From JACKIC01 sp964392305 (GTDB lineage: Bacteria; Planctomycetota; UBA1135; UBA2386): DNA of 64,000 bases. Below the pieces are notes generated by a model, which was not told the DNA's origin, made no database searches, and saw nothing but the letters and a program-made list of their open reading frames with translations. How positions within the stretch are numbered: position 1 is the stretch's first letter; the number at the start of each line of letters is the position of its first letter. This document shows, piece by piece, positions 1-8,801 of this stretch. The translations under genes were made by a program, and so were the position numbers. The stretch lies in NCBI GenBank assembly GCA_964392305.1, contig CAYMPV010000034.1:1-64000 (forward strand). Reading direction: 5' to 3'.

Positions 1-73
1 ACCTCCGACCCCCTGCACCCCATGCAGGTGCGCTACCAGGCTGCGCTACGCTCCGGACCAGAACCGACGATTC

Positions 74-90
74 GAGCCTTCGACAGGCTC
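74..90. repeat. Small hairpin in the dispersed CCTTCGACAGGCTCAGG-type repeat
   Basis: GAGCC (74-78) and GGCTC (86-90) pair around a 7-nt loop, inside a CCTTCGACAGGCTCAGG-like sequence. Very similar short palindromes are scattered between genes in many bacterial genomes. It sits upstream of the first gene and I assign it no function. Apart from this, positions 1-153 hold no gene that I can support. Confidence 0.5.
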
Positions 91-153
91 AGGGGGGCCG
101 AGAACTCTACCAGCCCGCCGCGCACCATCAAGCGTCGACGTAGAGTCCGCGCC

Positions 154-1446
154 ATGGGTCTTCGCGCCGCGCTTCTCCCCGCCCTCACCCTCCTCCTGCC
201 CCCGCTCCCGACCGCCCTCCGCGCCCAACAGCTCATCCTCCCCGCCTTCACCGGCTACGCGCATCCGAACCCGAACGCGATCCAACGCGTCGTCGAGACC
301 GGCGCCGTGCTCGAGTGCCGCGGCGAACTGCACTTCTACTTCGAGACCAAGGTGAAGGGCCGGCTGATGGTGACCTTGCGTCACCTCGCCGACGAGCCGC
401 CGTGCGAACTGATCGTCGAGGCCGGCCTGGTCGGCGAGCCGCGCCGCACGGCACGCGTCACGACCGCCGAAGGCAATCGCAAACCGCTGATGGGCATGCC
501 AGACGTCGCGGCCGGCATGCAGCACTTCTCGCTGCGCATGGCCGACGGCAGCCCGCTGCGCAACCTCGCGAGCCTCGAACTGAGCGGCCCGGCACTCGCC
601 GGCGCGCACGCCTCGACGGTCGAGCGGCGCAACACCGCCTCCATCCACCTCGGCTACGACGTTCCCGCAGCGCATCGCGACGACATCGAGTGGTTCTACT
701 GCGAACTGACCCCGCGCACCGATCCGCTGTGGACCTACTACATGGCGACGGGCTGGCACCGCGGCTACTTCGGCATGCAGGTCAACTCACCCACCGAACG
801 CCGCATCATCTTCAGCGTGTGGGATTCTGGCAACGAAGGCATCGATCGCGACAAGGTCGCGGCCGAGGACCGGGTGCAGCTGATCGCGAAGGGCGAACAC
901 GTGCACGCGAGCGGGTTCGGCAACGAAGGCACGGGCGGGCACAGCCATCTGAAACACGATTGGAAGCTCGGCGAGACGTTCCGCTTCCTGGTGCGCGCGC
1001 AACCCGACGGCACGCACACGACGTACACGGGCTGGTTCTGGTTCGCGACGGAGAAGCGCTGGCAGCTGATCGCGTCGTTCCGCGCGCCCAAGGACGGCAA
1101 ACACCTGCACGGGCTCTACTCGTTCGACGAGAACTTCTCGGGCGCGAACGGCGACCAACTGCGCGATTGCGACTTCGGCAACGTCTGGGCGCGCACGTCC
1201 GGCGGCGAATGGCTGCCGCTGACGAACGCGCGCTTCACCCACGACGGCCACGGCAAGGAGCAACGACTCGATCGCTGCGCGGGGATCCGCGACGGGCGGT
1301 TCTATCTGCGCACGGGCGGCTTCCTGCCAGCTCCCGAAGGCGCGGTCACGACCGCGCGCGAATTGCTCACCGCGCCCGCCTGGCCGGGAAAACCGCCCGC
1401 CGACGGCGAGCTGCCGAACGCGCCCGCGGCCAAGACCGACAAGTAA
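154..1446 (+). CDS. Secreted DUF3472 domain protein
   Basis: A 430-residue secreted protein. I chose the ATG at 154 rather than the upstream in-frame ATG at 22 because it opens directly into a signal peptide (MGLRAALLPALTLLLPPLP, cleaved near ALRAQ), whereas the upstream extension is low-complexity and basic. Residues from about 190 to the end resemble the DUF3472 family: a beta-rich region with ATGWHRGYFGMQ, a FSVWDSGNEG stretch and an aromatic GWFWFATE segment. The family is common in Planctomycetota and Bacteroidota and often accompanies carbohydrate-related domains, but its biochemical role is not established. It appears monocistronic, 76 nt ahead of the VOC gene on the same strand. Confidence 0.75.
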   Translation: MGLRAALLPALTLLLPPLPTALRAQQLILPAFTGYAHPNPNAIQRVVETGAVLECRGELHFYFETKVKGRLMVTLRHLADEPPCELIVEAGLVGEPRRTARVTTAEGNRKPLMGMPDVAAGMQHFSLRMADGSPLRNLASLELSGPALAGAHASTVERRNTASIHLGYDVPAAHRDDIEWFYCELTPRTDPLWTYYMATGWHRGYFGMQVNSPTERRIIFSVWDSGNEGIDRDKVAAEDRVQLIAKGEHVHASGFGNEGTGGHSHLKHDWKLGETFRFLVRAQPDGTHTTYTGWFWFATEKRWQLIASFRAPKDGKHLHGLYSFDENFSGANGDQLRDCDFGNVWARTSGGEWLPLTNARFTHDGHGKEQRLDRCAGIRDGRFYLRTGGFLPAPEGAVTTARELLTAPAWPGKPPADGELPNAPAAKTDK

Positions 1447-1522
1447 TCTGCAGCGCGCTGTCGAACGCACCGGCCAGTCTTCGTCTGATGTGCGACCCAA
1501 CTTCCCCCGAGGATCACAGACC

Positions 1523-2314
1523 ATGACGCAGAACCAAGGACCCTGGCCCGGCCGCTTCGTGTGGCACGACCTCATGACCACCGACGCGAGCAAGTCGCGC
1601 GACTTCTACACCTCGCTGTTCGACTGGCAGATCCAGGAATGCCCGATGCCGGGCGGCTTCACCTACCACATGATCATGTGTGGCCCCGGCCCGATCGGCG
1701 GCATCGTCGAGGAGAAGAACATCCCGGTGTCGCACTGGATGCCGTACGTCGCGGTGAACGACGTCGATGCGACCGCGGCGAAGATCACCGAACTCGGCGG
1801 CGGCGTCTGCGTGCCGCCGACCGACATCCCGCAGACGGGCCGCTTCGCCGTCGTGAACGACCCGACCGGCGCCTACTTCTCGGTCTACAAGGGACTGCCG
1901 GAGTCGCAAGGATTCGACCCCGATCTGCCGGTTCCGGGCCGCGCCTGCTGGAACGAGGTCTACACGACCGACGTCGCCAAGGCGCAGGCCTTCTACACCG
2001 AGGTGTTCGGCTGGCAGCCGATCGTGAAGGACATCGGCGAGGCCGGCACCTACAACGTGCAGATGCTCGGCGACAAGCAGGCGGGCGGCATGATGAAGGT
2101 GCCGATGCCGGGCATGCCGTCGTGCTGGGCGGTCTACTTCTTCGTCACCGACCTCGACGCGTCGGGCGACAAGGCCAAGAAGCTCGGCGCCAAGCCGATG
2201 CACGAGAACATCCCGATCCCTGAGATCGGCAGGTTCTCGATGTACAGCGACCCGGTCGGCGCGATGTTCATGCTGTTCGAACCGGACATGACCTCCGGCA
2301 AGACCAACTGCTGA
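1523..2314 (+). CDS. VOC family protein with two glyoxalase-like domains
   Basis: 263 residues made of two vicinal-oxygen-chelate modules in tandem (about 12-130 and 140-263). Each opens with a WHDL or WNEVYTTD segment followed by a FYT.LFGW-like helix (SRDFYTSLFDWQ, AQAFYTEVFGWQ) and ends with a GRF..-DP.GA beta-hairpin (GRFAVVNDPTGAYFSVY, GRFSMYSDPVGAMFML). The ATG at 1523 is preceded by a GAGGA Shine-Dalgarno at about 1509, which is why I trimmed the longer frame that opens at 1490. The family includes lyases and dioxygenases as well as members without demonstrated catalysis; the substrate cannot be deduced. The next gene starts 4 nt after the stop, so the two are probably co-transcribed. 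Confidence 0.88.
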   Translation: MTQNQGPWPGRFVWHDLMTTDASKSRDFYTSLFDWQIQECPMPGGFTYHMIMCGPGPIGGIVEEKNIPVSHWMPYVAVNDVDATAAKITELGGGVCVPPTDIPQTGRFAVVNDPTGAYFSVYKGLPESQGFDPDLPVPGRACWNEVYTTDVAKAQAFYTEVFGWQPIVKDIGEAGTYNVQMLGDKQAGGMMKVPMPGMPSCWAVYFFVTDLDASGDKAKKLGAKPMHENIPIPEIGRFSMYSDPVGAMFMLFEPDMTSGKTNC

Positions 2315-2318
2315 TCGC

Positions 2319-3113
2319 GTGCGCGTCGCGCTCGCGATCACCGCGGTGCTCGCCGCGTGCGCGGCGCCGCCGCCCGCCGAAGAACTGCCGCCCAAGCAGC
2401 TGCCGCTGCCGGGCGAGCGCTTCTGGCTCGACGGCTGTCCGGCGTTCGTGATCCCGGCGCAGGCCGCGGCGGGCACGCGGGCGACCGGCGCGCAGCCGTG
2501 GCTCTGGTACGCGCCGACGCTGCCGCCTTATCCCGACCGCAACGAGCAGTGGTTGTTCGAGCAGCTGACCGCGGCGGGCATCGCGATCGCGGGCATCGAC
2601 GTCGGCGAGTCGTACGGCAGCCCTGCAGGCGTCGCGCACTTCGACGCGCTCTACCGCCACCTCGTCGCGCGCGGCTGGTCGACGCGGCCGGTGCTGCTCG
2701 GGCGCAGCCGCGGCGGGCTGCAGCAACTCAACTACGCGGCGACGTTCCCGGGCCACGTCGGCGCCTTCGCGGGCATCTACCCGGTCTGCGACCTGCGCAG
2801 TTATCCAGGGGTGGCCAAGGCGGCAACCGCCTATGGCCTCGACGAGGCAGGACTGAACGCACGGCTCACCGTCTGCAACCCGCTCGAACGTCTCGCGCCG
2901 ATCGCCGCGGCGCGCGTGCCGATGTTCGTGATCCACGGCGACCAGGACCGCGTCGTGCCGCTGCAGCACAACTCCGGGGCGCTGGTCGATCACTACCGCG
3001 CGCTAGGCGGCGCGATCGAATTGGAGCTGGCGCCGGGTCACGGTCACGACGTGTGGTCGGGCTTCTTCCGATCGCCCCAGCTGCTCACGTTCGTGCTGCA
3101 GCACGCGCGGTGA
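2319..3113 (+). CDS. Alpha/beta-hydrolase lipoprotein
   Basis: 264 residues from a GTG start. The N-terminus is a lipoprotein signal (AITAVLAACAAPP, with the lipobox Cys around residue 14), so the enzyme is probably lipid-anchored. The hydrolase core shows the nucleophile elbow LLGRSRGGLQ, an acid in HGDQDRVVP and a terminal His in GHGHDVW. That is a complete Ser-Asp-His triad in the right order, as in prolyl-oligopeptidase or dienelactone-hydrolase-like alpha/beta hydrolases. The Arg-Ser-Arg elbow is unusual. The substrate is unknown. It starts 4 nt after the VOC gene and converges on the lipoprotein gene that follows. Confidence 0.78.
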   Translation: MRVALAITAVLAACAAPPPAEELPPKQLPLPGERFWLDGCPAFVIPAQAAAGTRATGAQPWLWYAPTLPPYPDRNEQWLFEQLTAAGIAIAGIDVGESYGSPAGVAHFDALYRHLVARGWSTRPVLLGRSRGGLQQLNYAATFPGHVGAFAGIYPVCDLRSYPGVAKAATAYGLDEAGLNARLTVCNPLERLAPIAAARVPMFVIHGDQDRVVPLQHNSGALVDHYRALGGAIELELAPGHGHDVWSGFFRSPQLLTFVLQHAR

Positions 3114-3125
3114 AGGCAGTCGTGC

Positions 3126-4184
3126 TCAGAGCGACGTGCGCAGGTAGTCCGCGGTGCCGTCACGCACACCCAGCAAGCCGTGCCCTGGCGCGAACCAGAA
3201 GATCATCTCCTCGTGATCCGCGGCGATGTCACCGCGGTTCCAGGCGACGTCGATGCGAAGCTCCAGCACGTCGAGCACTCGCTGACCGGCGACCAGCATC
3301 GGTTCACGGAAGCGCCAGGCCGTGCGCAACTGCGCGCTGCCCGCCAACGACAGGCTCATCGCCGCTGGGCGATACACCGCAGTCGTCATGTTCGGACCAA
3401 ACCCGTAACCCTCGCTGATCGGCAACAGCTGCTGCGATGCCAGATGCTGCCCCGCCCACATCTCGAGCCAATCGTCGTCGAACGACACACGCCCGACGAA
3501 CGCGCCGTTCTCGAGCACGTAGCCGAAGTCGCGATACAGCGGATCGAGTTGCAGGCGCCAGCGATACAGGTCGCGCATCGGGAAGCGCACGTCGGCGATC
3601 GATTCGCAACGGAACGACGCGCCGTTGTCGAGTGCGGCGACGGTGTCGCGCGCCGGGAAGTAGTCGAGGAAGCTGCTGACGCGCGGGCCTTCGATCACCT
3701 GCAGTTGGCCACCGGTCAACAAGGTGGTCTCGACGAACCGGCCGCTGACGTCGATGATCGCCGGCTCGCGGTTCCAACTCGCAGCACCACTCTCCTGATG
3801 CACCCGCACGTTGCCGAGTCCGCAGCGATAGAGCAGCACCTCCGGCATGTAGGGCAATCGCAGCGTCGCCGCCGTCCGGAACTGCACCCCGATCGGCTCG
3901 AGCCGGAACGGGCGACCCGGCGGTGTGACCTCGAGCGCAGCCGTGCCCGGCGGCGGGGCGGCGGGCACGATCTGCACGATGCGCAGGGTCACGTCGCTGG
4001 TCAGCGCCCCAGCCGGCACGGTCAGCACCAGCCCCGCCTGCGGGCCACTGTCGATGCGCAGTTCGCCGCCGTCCGGGCCGATCGTGGCGTTGGCCAGTTC
4101 GCCGATCCCGCTGCTGCTGCTGTGGCTACAGCCGACCAGGAGAAGGCCGACGAGCGGCCACATTCGCGGGGGGAACAAGGGCAT
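3126..4184 (-). CDS. Lipoprotein with ZU5-like domain
   Basis: 352 residues. I favour the ATG at 4184; 4163 is also possible. Both lead into a hydrophobic stretch and lipobox (WPLVGLLLVGC), so the product is a predicted lipoprotein. The segment after a Ser-rich linker (ATIGPDGGELRI...LTVPAGALTSDVTLRI) matches the beta-rich ZU5-like module seen in many bacterial surface proteins. The remaining ~250 residues are not recognised. Its 3' end faces the alpha/beta-hydrolase gene with a 12-nt gap. No function is proposed. Confidence 0.65.
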   Translation of the reverse strand: MPLFPPRMWPLVGLLLVGCSHSSSSGIGELANATIGPDGGELRIDSGPQAGLVLTVPAGALTSDVTLRIVQIVPAAPPPGTAALEVTPPGRPFRLEPIGVQFRTAATLRLPYMPEVLLYRCGLGNVRVHQESGAASWNREPAIIDVSGRFVETTLLTGGQLQVIEGPRVSSFLDYFPARDTVAALDNGASFRCESIADVRFPMRDLYRWRLQLDPLYRDFGYVLENGAFVGRVSFDDDWLEMWAGQHLASQQLLPISEGYGFGPNMTTAVYRPAAMSLSLAGSAQLRTAWRFREPMLVAGQRVLDVLELRIDVAWNRGDIAADHEEMIFWFAPGHGLLGVRDGTADYLRTSL

Positions 4185-4322
4185 GGGTTGTGCTAGCGCC
4201 GGCACGGTAGGCGGTAACGATGCCCGGACGCGCGGCAATTCGCCGCGCCCCGACCCGTTCGCAGATGGCCAGCTGAACCGGCTTTCCCAACCCCGGTCGC
4301 CGACCTACCCTAGCCGCCCCCG

Positions 4323-5519
4323 ATGACGCCAGCAGTTGCCGATCCGATCCGCCTCCGCGACCTTGGCCACAAGGCCGAGGGTGGCGGTGTTCTCAGCCCC
4401 GACGAAGCCCTGTCGCTCTACCGCGGCCTCGACCAACCTTCGCTGGGCCTGCTCGCCAACGACGTGCGCCTGCGCCTCAACCCGCCCGGCGAAGACGGCA
4501 AGGTGCGTGTCACCTACATCGTCGACCGCAACCTCAACCCGACCAACGTCTGCGTCACCGACTGCGGCTTCTGCGCGTTCTACCGTTCGCCCGGCGACGC
4601 CGAGGCCTACGTGCTGCCGCGTGAGGTCATCTACGGCAAGGTCGAAGAGCTCATCGAGAAGGGCGGCATCCAGTTGCTGCTGCAGGGCGGCCACCACCCC
4701 AAGCTCAAGACCGAGTGGTTCGCCGAGCTGTTCACCGACCTCAAGAAGCGTTACCCGCAGGTCTGGATCCACGGCATGAGCCCGCCCGAGATCACGCATC
4801 TGTCCAAGCTCGAGAAGCGCCCCGTGCGCGACGTGCTGGTCGATCTGCAGGCAGCGGGCCTGGACTCGATCCCCGGCGGCGGCGCCGAGATCCTGGTCGA
4901 ACGCGTGCGCAAGGTGATCGCGCCCAAGAAGGCGACCACCGACGAATGGCTCGAGGTCTACCGCCAATGGGCGCAGCTCGGCGGCAAGGGCACCGCGACG
5001 ATGATGTTCGGCCACGTCGAGACCGACGCCGAACGCATCGAGCACATGACGCGCATCCGCGAGTTGCAGGACGAGACCGGCGGCGTGTTCACCGCGTTCA
5101 TCCCGTGGACGTTCCAGCCGGAGAACACGGCGATGGGTGAGCAGTTCCTCGCGGCGCGCGGCGGACAGAAGGCGACCGTCGCCGAATACCTGCGCACGCT
5201 GAGCCTGTCGCGCCTCTACCTGCAGAACGTGCCGCACGTGCAGTCGAGCTTCGTCACGCAGGGCATGAAGACCTGCCAGGTCGGCCTGTCGATGGGCGCC
5301 GACGACTTCGGCTCGGCGATGCTCGAGGAGAACGTGGTCAGCTCGGCCGGCTGCACGCACCCGACTTCGATCCCCGAGATCGAGCGGCACATCAAGGACG
5401 CCGGCTTCGTGCCGCAGCGCCGCAACATGATGTATCAGCCGGTGGAGACGCCGGAGACCGACAAGTTCGGCAAGCCCAAGGGCGAGAAGAAGGCGATCGT
5501 GTCGCAGGTCCAGGCCTGA
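4323..5519 (+). CDS. mqnC: Cyclic dehypoxanthinyl futalosine synthase (MqnC)
   Basis: 398 residues. A radical-SAM enzyme of the futalosine route to menaquinone that cyclises dehypoxanthinyl futalosine to cyclic DHFL. The [4Fe-4S]-binding motif C77-x3-C81-x2-C84 is intact within NPTNVCVTDCGFCAFYR, a sequence typical of MqnC rather than MqnE. Further landmarks are LLQGGHHP, GMSPPEI, SIPGGGAEIL and FIPWTFQPENT, all in the expected order and at the usual family length. A second pathway enzyme, mqnE, lies about 6.5 kb downstream; no other mqn gene is in the window. Start is the ATG at 4323, divergent from the ZU5-like lipoprotein gene. Confidence 0.95.
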   Translation: MTPAVADPIRLRDLGHKAEGGGVLSPDEALSLYRGLDQPSLGLLANDVRLRLNPPGEDGKVRVTYIVDRNLNPTNVCVTDCGFCAFYRSPGDAEAYVLPREVIYGKVEELIEKGGIQLLLQGGHHPKLKTEWFAELFTDLKKRYPQVWIHGMSPPEITHLSKLEKRPVRDVLVDLQAAGLDSIPGGGAEILVERVRKVIAPKKATTDEWLEVYRQWAQLGGKGTATMMFGHVETDAERIEHMTRIRELQDETGGVFTAFIPWTFQPENTAMGEQFLAARGGQKATVAEYLRTLSLSRLYLQNVPHVQSSFVTQGMKTCQVGLSMGADDFGSAMLEENVVSSAGCTHPTSIPEIERHIKDAGFVPQRRNMMYQPVETPETDKFGKPKGEKKAIVSQVQA

Positions 5520-5659
5520 CCGGCCGTCCCGGTGTCCCGCAGTCATCCCGGGATCCAAGGGCGCGCAACCGACGCGCCGAGCAGCTCCTGGATTTTCCTA
5601 GTGGAATCGCTGCATGAGATGCCGCGGAAAGCCGATGCGGTTGCGGGGGAAGAAAGAGT

Positions 5660-6301
5660 ATGCCGTCTGCCTTGCCCGCAGCTCCAGCGCTCTGGCGCAG
5701 CGTCGTCGTCGTCGGTTGTGTGGTCGTCGCGCTCGGCGCGATCGGCCGCGTCTTCTGGCAGCAAGACCTGCGTTACTCGCTGCCGACACCGAGACCCGCC
5801 GACCTCGTCGCGCCGCCGGTCGGCGGACCGTTGCCGCTGCCGGCCGAGGTGATCGCTGCTGCACACCTAGTGCCTGGCAAACCGGTCCTGCTCAACTTCT
5901 ACAACCACGACTGCCCTTGCTCGCGCTTCAACCGCGAGCATCTGCAATTCCTGCTCAACCGCTTCGGCGCGCAGGTGCAGTTCGTCGGCATCGTCGAGAC
6001 CGAGCTCGACGACGCCATCGAGACCGGGCTGGCGATGCCGCACGTCGTCGACCACGATGCCCACATCGCCAAGGCGCTCGGCGTCTACGCGACGCCGCAG
6101 GCGGTGCTGATCGACGCGCACGGCCGCCTGCTGTTCCGGGGCAACTACAACACCAGCCGCTACTGCACGGCAGCCCAGACGCAGTTCGCGCGCCTCGCCA
6201 TCGAGGCGATGCTGAACGACACCGGTGTGGTCCGCGAACCGCAGGCCGACATCGCCTACGGCTGCTCGCTCCCCGGGGAGGAATGCCGCGATGATCGCTG
6301 A
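5660..6301 (+). CDS. Membrane-anchored thioredoxin-like protein (DUF6436-like)
   Basis: 213 residues with one N-terminal membrane segment (about 12-33) and an extracytoplasmic thioredoxin fold. The redox motif is C85-P-C87 in FYNHDCPCSRFN rather than a classical CxxC, followed by the cis-Pro-like strand YATPQAVLI and GRLLFRGNYN. This arrangement recalls the poorly characterised DUF6436 group. A GGGGGAAGAAAGAG Shine-Dalgarno region precedes the ATG. The gene overlaps the start of the hybrid histidine kinase by 11 nt, so the two are almost certainly co-translated. A redox or periplasmic sensing link to the kinase is my inference. The C-terminus carries two extra Cys (YGC..., EEC). Confidence 0.7.
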   Translation: MPSALPAAPALWRSVVVVGCVVVALGAIGRVFWQQDLRYSLPTPRPADLVAPPVGGPLPLPAEVIAAAHLVPGKPVLLNFYNHDCPCSRFNREHLQFLLNRFGAQVQFVGIVETELDDAIETGLAMPHVVDHDAHIAKALGVYATPQAVLIDAHGRLLFRGNYNTSRYCTAAQTQFARLAIEAMLNDTGVVREPQADIAYGCSLPGEECRDDR

Positions 6302-8360
6302 TCGTGCGCCGGCTTCCGCCACCGGGACCGCTGACATCCTGCACCCGGTGTTCTTGCGCGGCGATCGCCTGATGCTGGCGATGCTCGGCCTGCACCTGCT
6401 GTTCGGCACCTGGTTCGCCGTGTTCTACGACACCTGGTACGAGGCCTGGACCGTCGGCGGCCTCGCCATCGGCATGTTCGCGGTCGCGATGATCATGCGA
6501 CCCGGCTCGCTGCTGACCCGCTGCGTCGCCGGCGTCTCGCTGCAAGCCTTCGTGGCCCTGCACATCTACCAGCTGCACGGGCTGGCCGAGATGCACTTCT
6601 TCTTCTTCACCGCGTTCGCGGCGATGATCGCCTATCAGGATTGGCGATGCATGTGGCCTGGAGCGATCCTGATCATCGCCCAACACGTGCTGTTCGCGGT
6701 GATGCACAACCAGGGCGTCAACGTCTACTTCTACGAAGGGGACTACGTCGGGGTGACCAAGCTCGGTTTCCACTTCGGGATCGCGCTGTTCCACGTGGTG
6801 CTGTGCAACCTCTGGGCGACGCTGCTGCGACGGCAGACGCTGATCGACCACCGCATGCGCCAGGAGCTCTCGGCGACCCAGGAAGCGGCGGAACGCGCCT
6901 CGGCCGCGAAGACGAACTTCCTCGCCAACATGAGCCATGAGCTGCGCACGCCGATGGCCGGCGTGTTGGGCATGACCGAACTGCTGCTCCGCGGCGACCT
7001 GACGCCCGAGCAACGTGATGGCCTGGAGGTCGTGCACAACTCGGCGCGTGCACTCGTCGACATCGTCAACGACGCGCTCGACCTGTCGCGGGTCGAAGCC
7101 GGCAAGCTCGAGCTCACCGCGGCGACCTTCGACCTGAGACGCCTCGCCGAGGAGGTCGTCGAGCTGCTGCAACCACGCGCCGCGCAGAACAGAACCGAGC
7201 TGACCATGCGCTGGCAGCCCGGCGGGCCGAACATGCTGCACGGCGACGCCGGTCGCTTGCGCCAGATCCTGGTCAACCTCGGTGGCAACGCGATCAAGTT
7301 CGCGCCGGGCGGCAGCGTGCTGCTCGAGGTCGGGGTCACGCCGGCGGCGGTCGGCAGCCCGGCATCGGTCGTGGTGCGGATCGACGACGACGGCAAGGGC
7401 ATCGCCGCCGACGTGCTACCGCGCCTGTTCCAGCGCTTCGAACAGGGCGGCGCCGGCACGTTCACGACGCACGGCGGTAGCGGCCTGGGTCTGGCGATCA
7501 GCAAGGAACTGGTCGAACTCATGCGCGGCGACCTGACGCTGCACAGCGTCGAGGGCGCCGGCACGACGTTCGTCCTCTCCCTGCAACTGCCCGTTGCCGC
7601 ACCGCTCGACGAACGACAGCAGGTCGATGCGCACGCGCTGCTGGTCGGCACGCGTCAACTGACCCTCGAGGTGCTGGCTGAGCAGCTCGAGTCGTTGGGC
7701 GCGACCGTCGAGGTCGTGACCAGCCCGCCAGCCGCGATCGCCGCGGCACACGCCGCAGCCGCCGCCGGGCGCTCCTTCGACCTGCTGCTGGTCGAGCCGG
7801 AGCTGTGCGCAGAACTGGACTCCCTGGCCGAGGAGATACGGGTCGTGCTGCTCGGCCCCGGCCACGAAGGAACGCGCCACGAGCGAATCGTCTGGCTGCA
7901 CCGCCAGCGCGACCTCGAGAACGTGGTCTGCAAGACCGGACGAGGGCGAAGCACACGGATCGCAGCGGTGCCCGACCTCGGCATGCGCGTCCTGCTCGCC
8001 GAGGATGACGCGGTCTGCGCGCGCGTCGCGCTGCGCATGCTGCAGACGCTCGGCTGCGCGGTGGATCACGCCGAGAACGGCGCGATCGCGATGCAGTTGT
8101 TCGGCGACAAGGACTACGACCTGGTGATCATCGACTGCCGCATGCCGGTCATGGACGGCTACGCAGCAATGGCCGAGATCCGCGCCCGGCAACCCGCCGA
8201 TCGACACGTGCCGATCGTGGCACTCTCGGCCAACAGCCTCGCCGAGGATCGCGATCGCTGCTTCGCCGCCGGAGCGGATCGGTTCGTGACCAAACCGGTG
8301 AGCCTGCATCAGCTGGCCGCGGTCCTCGAGGAACTCCGCTTCGCACCGAGTCAGCCGTGA
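6291..8360 (+). CDS. Hybrid sensor histidine kinase / response regulator
   Basis: 689 residues. About residues 20-180 form several hydrophobic membrane helices with no recognisable PAS domain. The HisKA box follows (FLANMSHELRTPMAG, phospho-acceptor H216), then a HATPase_c domain (NLGGNAIKFAPGG, DDDGKGIAAD, GGSGLGLAIS), then a receiver-like domain without the usual acidic pocket (DLLLVEPEL), and a C-terminal true receiver with acidic pair AEDD, phospho-Asp D615 in IIDCRMPVMDG and the late Lys in TKPVS. I chose the ATG at 6291 because a GGGGAGGA Shine-Dalgarno sits at 6275-6282; the longer frame opening at 6225 is not needed. No output domain is present, so signalling needs a partner elsewhere. 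Confidence 0.9.
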   Translation: MIADRAPASATGTADILHPVFLRGDRLMLAMLGLHLLFGTWFAVFYDTWYEAWTVGGLAIGMFAVAMIMRPGSLLTRCVAGVSLQAFVALHIYQLHGLAEMHFFFFTAFAAMIAYQDWRCMWPGAILIIAQHVLFAVMHNQGVNVYFYEGDYVGVTKLGFHFGIALFHVVLCNLWATLLRRQTLIDHRMRQELSATQEAAERASAAKTNFLANMSHELRTPMAGVLGMTELLLRGDLTPEQRDGLEVVHNSARALVDIVNDALDLSRVEAGKLELTAATFDLRRLAEEVVELLQPRAAQNRTELTMRWQPGGPNMLHGDAGRLRQILVNLGGNAIKFAPGGSVLLEVGVTPAAVGSPASVVVRIDDDGKGIAADVLPRLFQRFEQGGAGTFTTHGGSGLGLAISKELVELMRGDLTLHSVEGAGTTFVLSLQLPVAAPLDERQQVDAHALLVGTRQLTLEVLAEQLESLGATVEVVTSPPAAIAAAHAAAAAGRSFDLLLVEPELCAELDSLAEEIRVVLLGPGHEGTRHERIVWLHRQRDLENVVCKTGRGRSTRIAAVPDLGMRVLLAEDDAVCARVALRMLQTLGCAVDHAENGAIAMQLFGDKDYDLVIIDCRMPVMDGYAAMAEIRARQPADRHVPIVALSANSLAEDRDRCFAAGADRFVTKPVSLHQLAAVLEELRFAPSQP

Positions 8361-8370
8361 GCCCGCTCCC

Positions 8371-8679
8371 TCACAGGATCATGCGCCACGGCTTGAACAC
8401 CGCAGGGAAGCCGTTCCAGTAGGTGTCGGACTTGTCGGTGAAGATGAGCGGGTCGTAGTTGACGCCGTTGTAGAAGGCCACGACCGGACCAGCGATCGCG
8501 CCGCCGAGGAACACGAACGGCGCATAGTACCATTCCGAGGGACGCAGCGAGGCCACACACAGATCGACGCCGCCGGTGATCGGGCTGACCGCGGTGCCCG
8601 CGATCGTGGCGCAGCCGCTCAACGACGAGGCGGCAGCGAGCAGGGTGATGAAGGCGCAGTTGCGAAGGTTCTTGTTCAT
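8371..8679 (-). CDS. Small lipoprotein (YceK/YidQ-like)
   Basis: 102 residues from the ATG at 8679, which begins a signal peptide ending in the lipobox SLSGC. The body (GTAVSPITGGVDLCVAS, YYAPFVFLGGAIAGPVVAFYNG) has a short hydrophobic glycine-rich stretch resembling the YceK/YidQ (DUF1375) family of outer-membrane lipoproteins of unknown function. The longer upstream frame has no supporting signal and was trimmed. It converges on the histidine kinase gene with a 10-nt gap. Confidence 0.6.
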   Translation of the reverse strand: MNKNLRNCAFITLLAAASSLSGCATIAGTAVSPITGGVDLCVASLRPSEWYYAPFVFLGGAIAGPVVAFYNGVNYDPLIFTDKSDTYWNGFPAVFKPWRMIL

Positions 8680-8801
8680 GGCGAAACAGCGCGGCGCGGC
8701 GCCGCTTATGCCAGAACAGGAGAAGCTCCGCGACGCCACGCTGCAAGCGCGCGCAGCGATCGGGGAGATCCGCCACGATCGGTGACGGTGCACCGCGTCG
8801 C

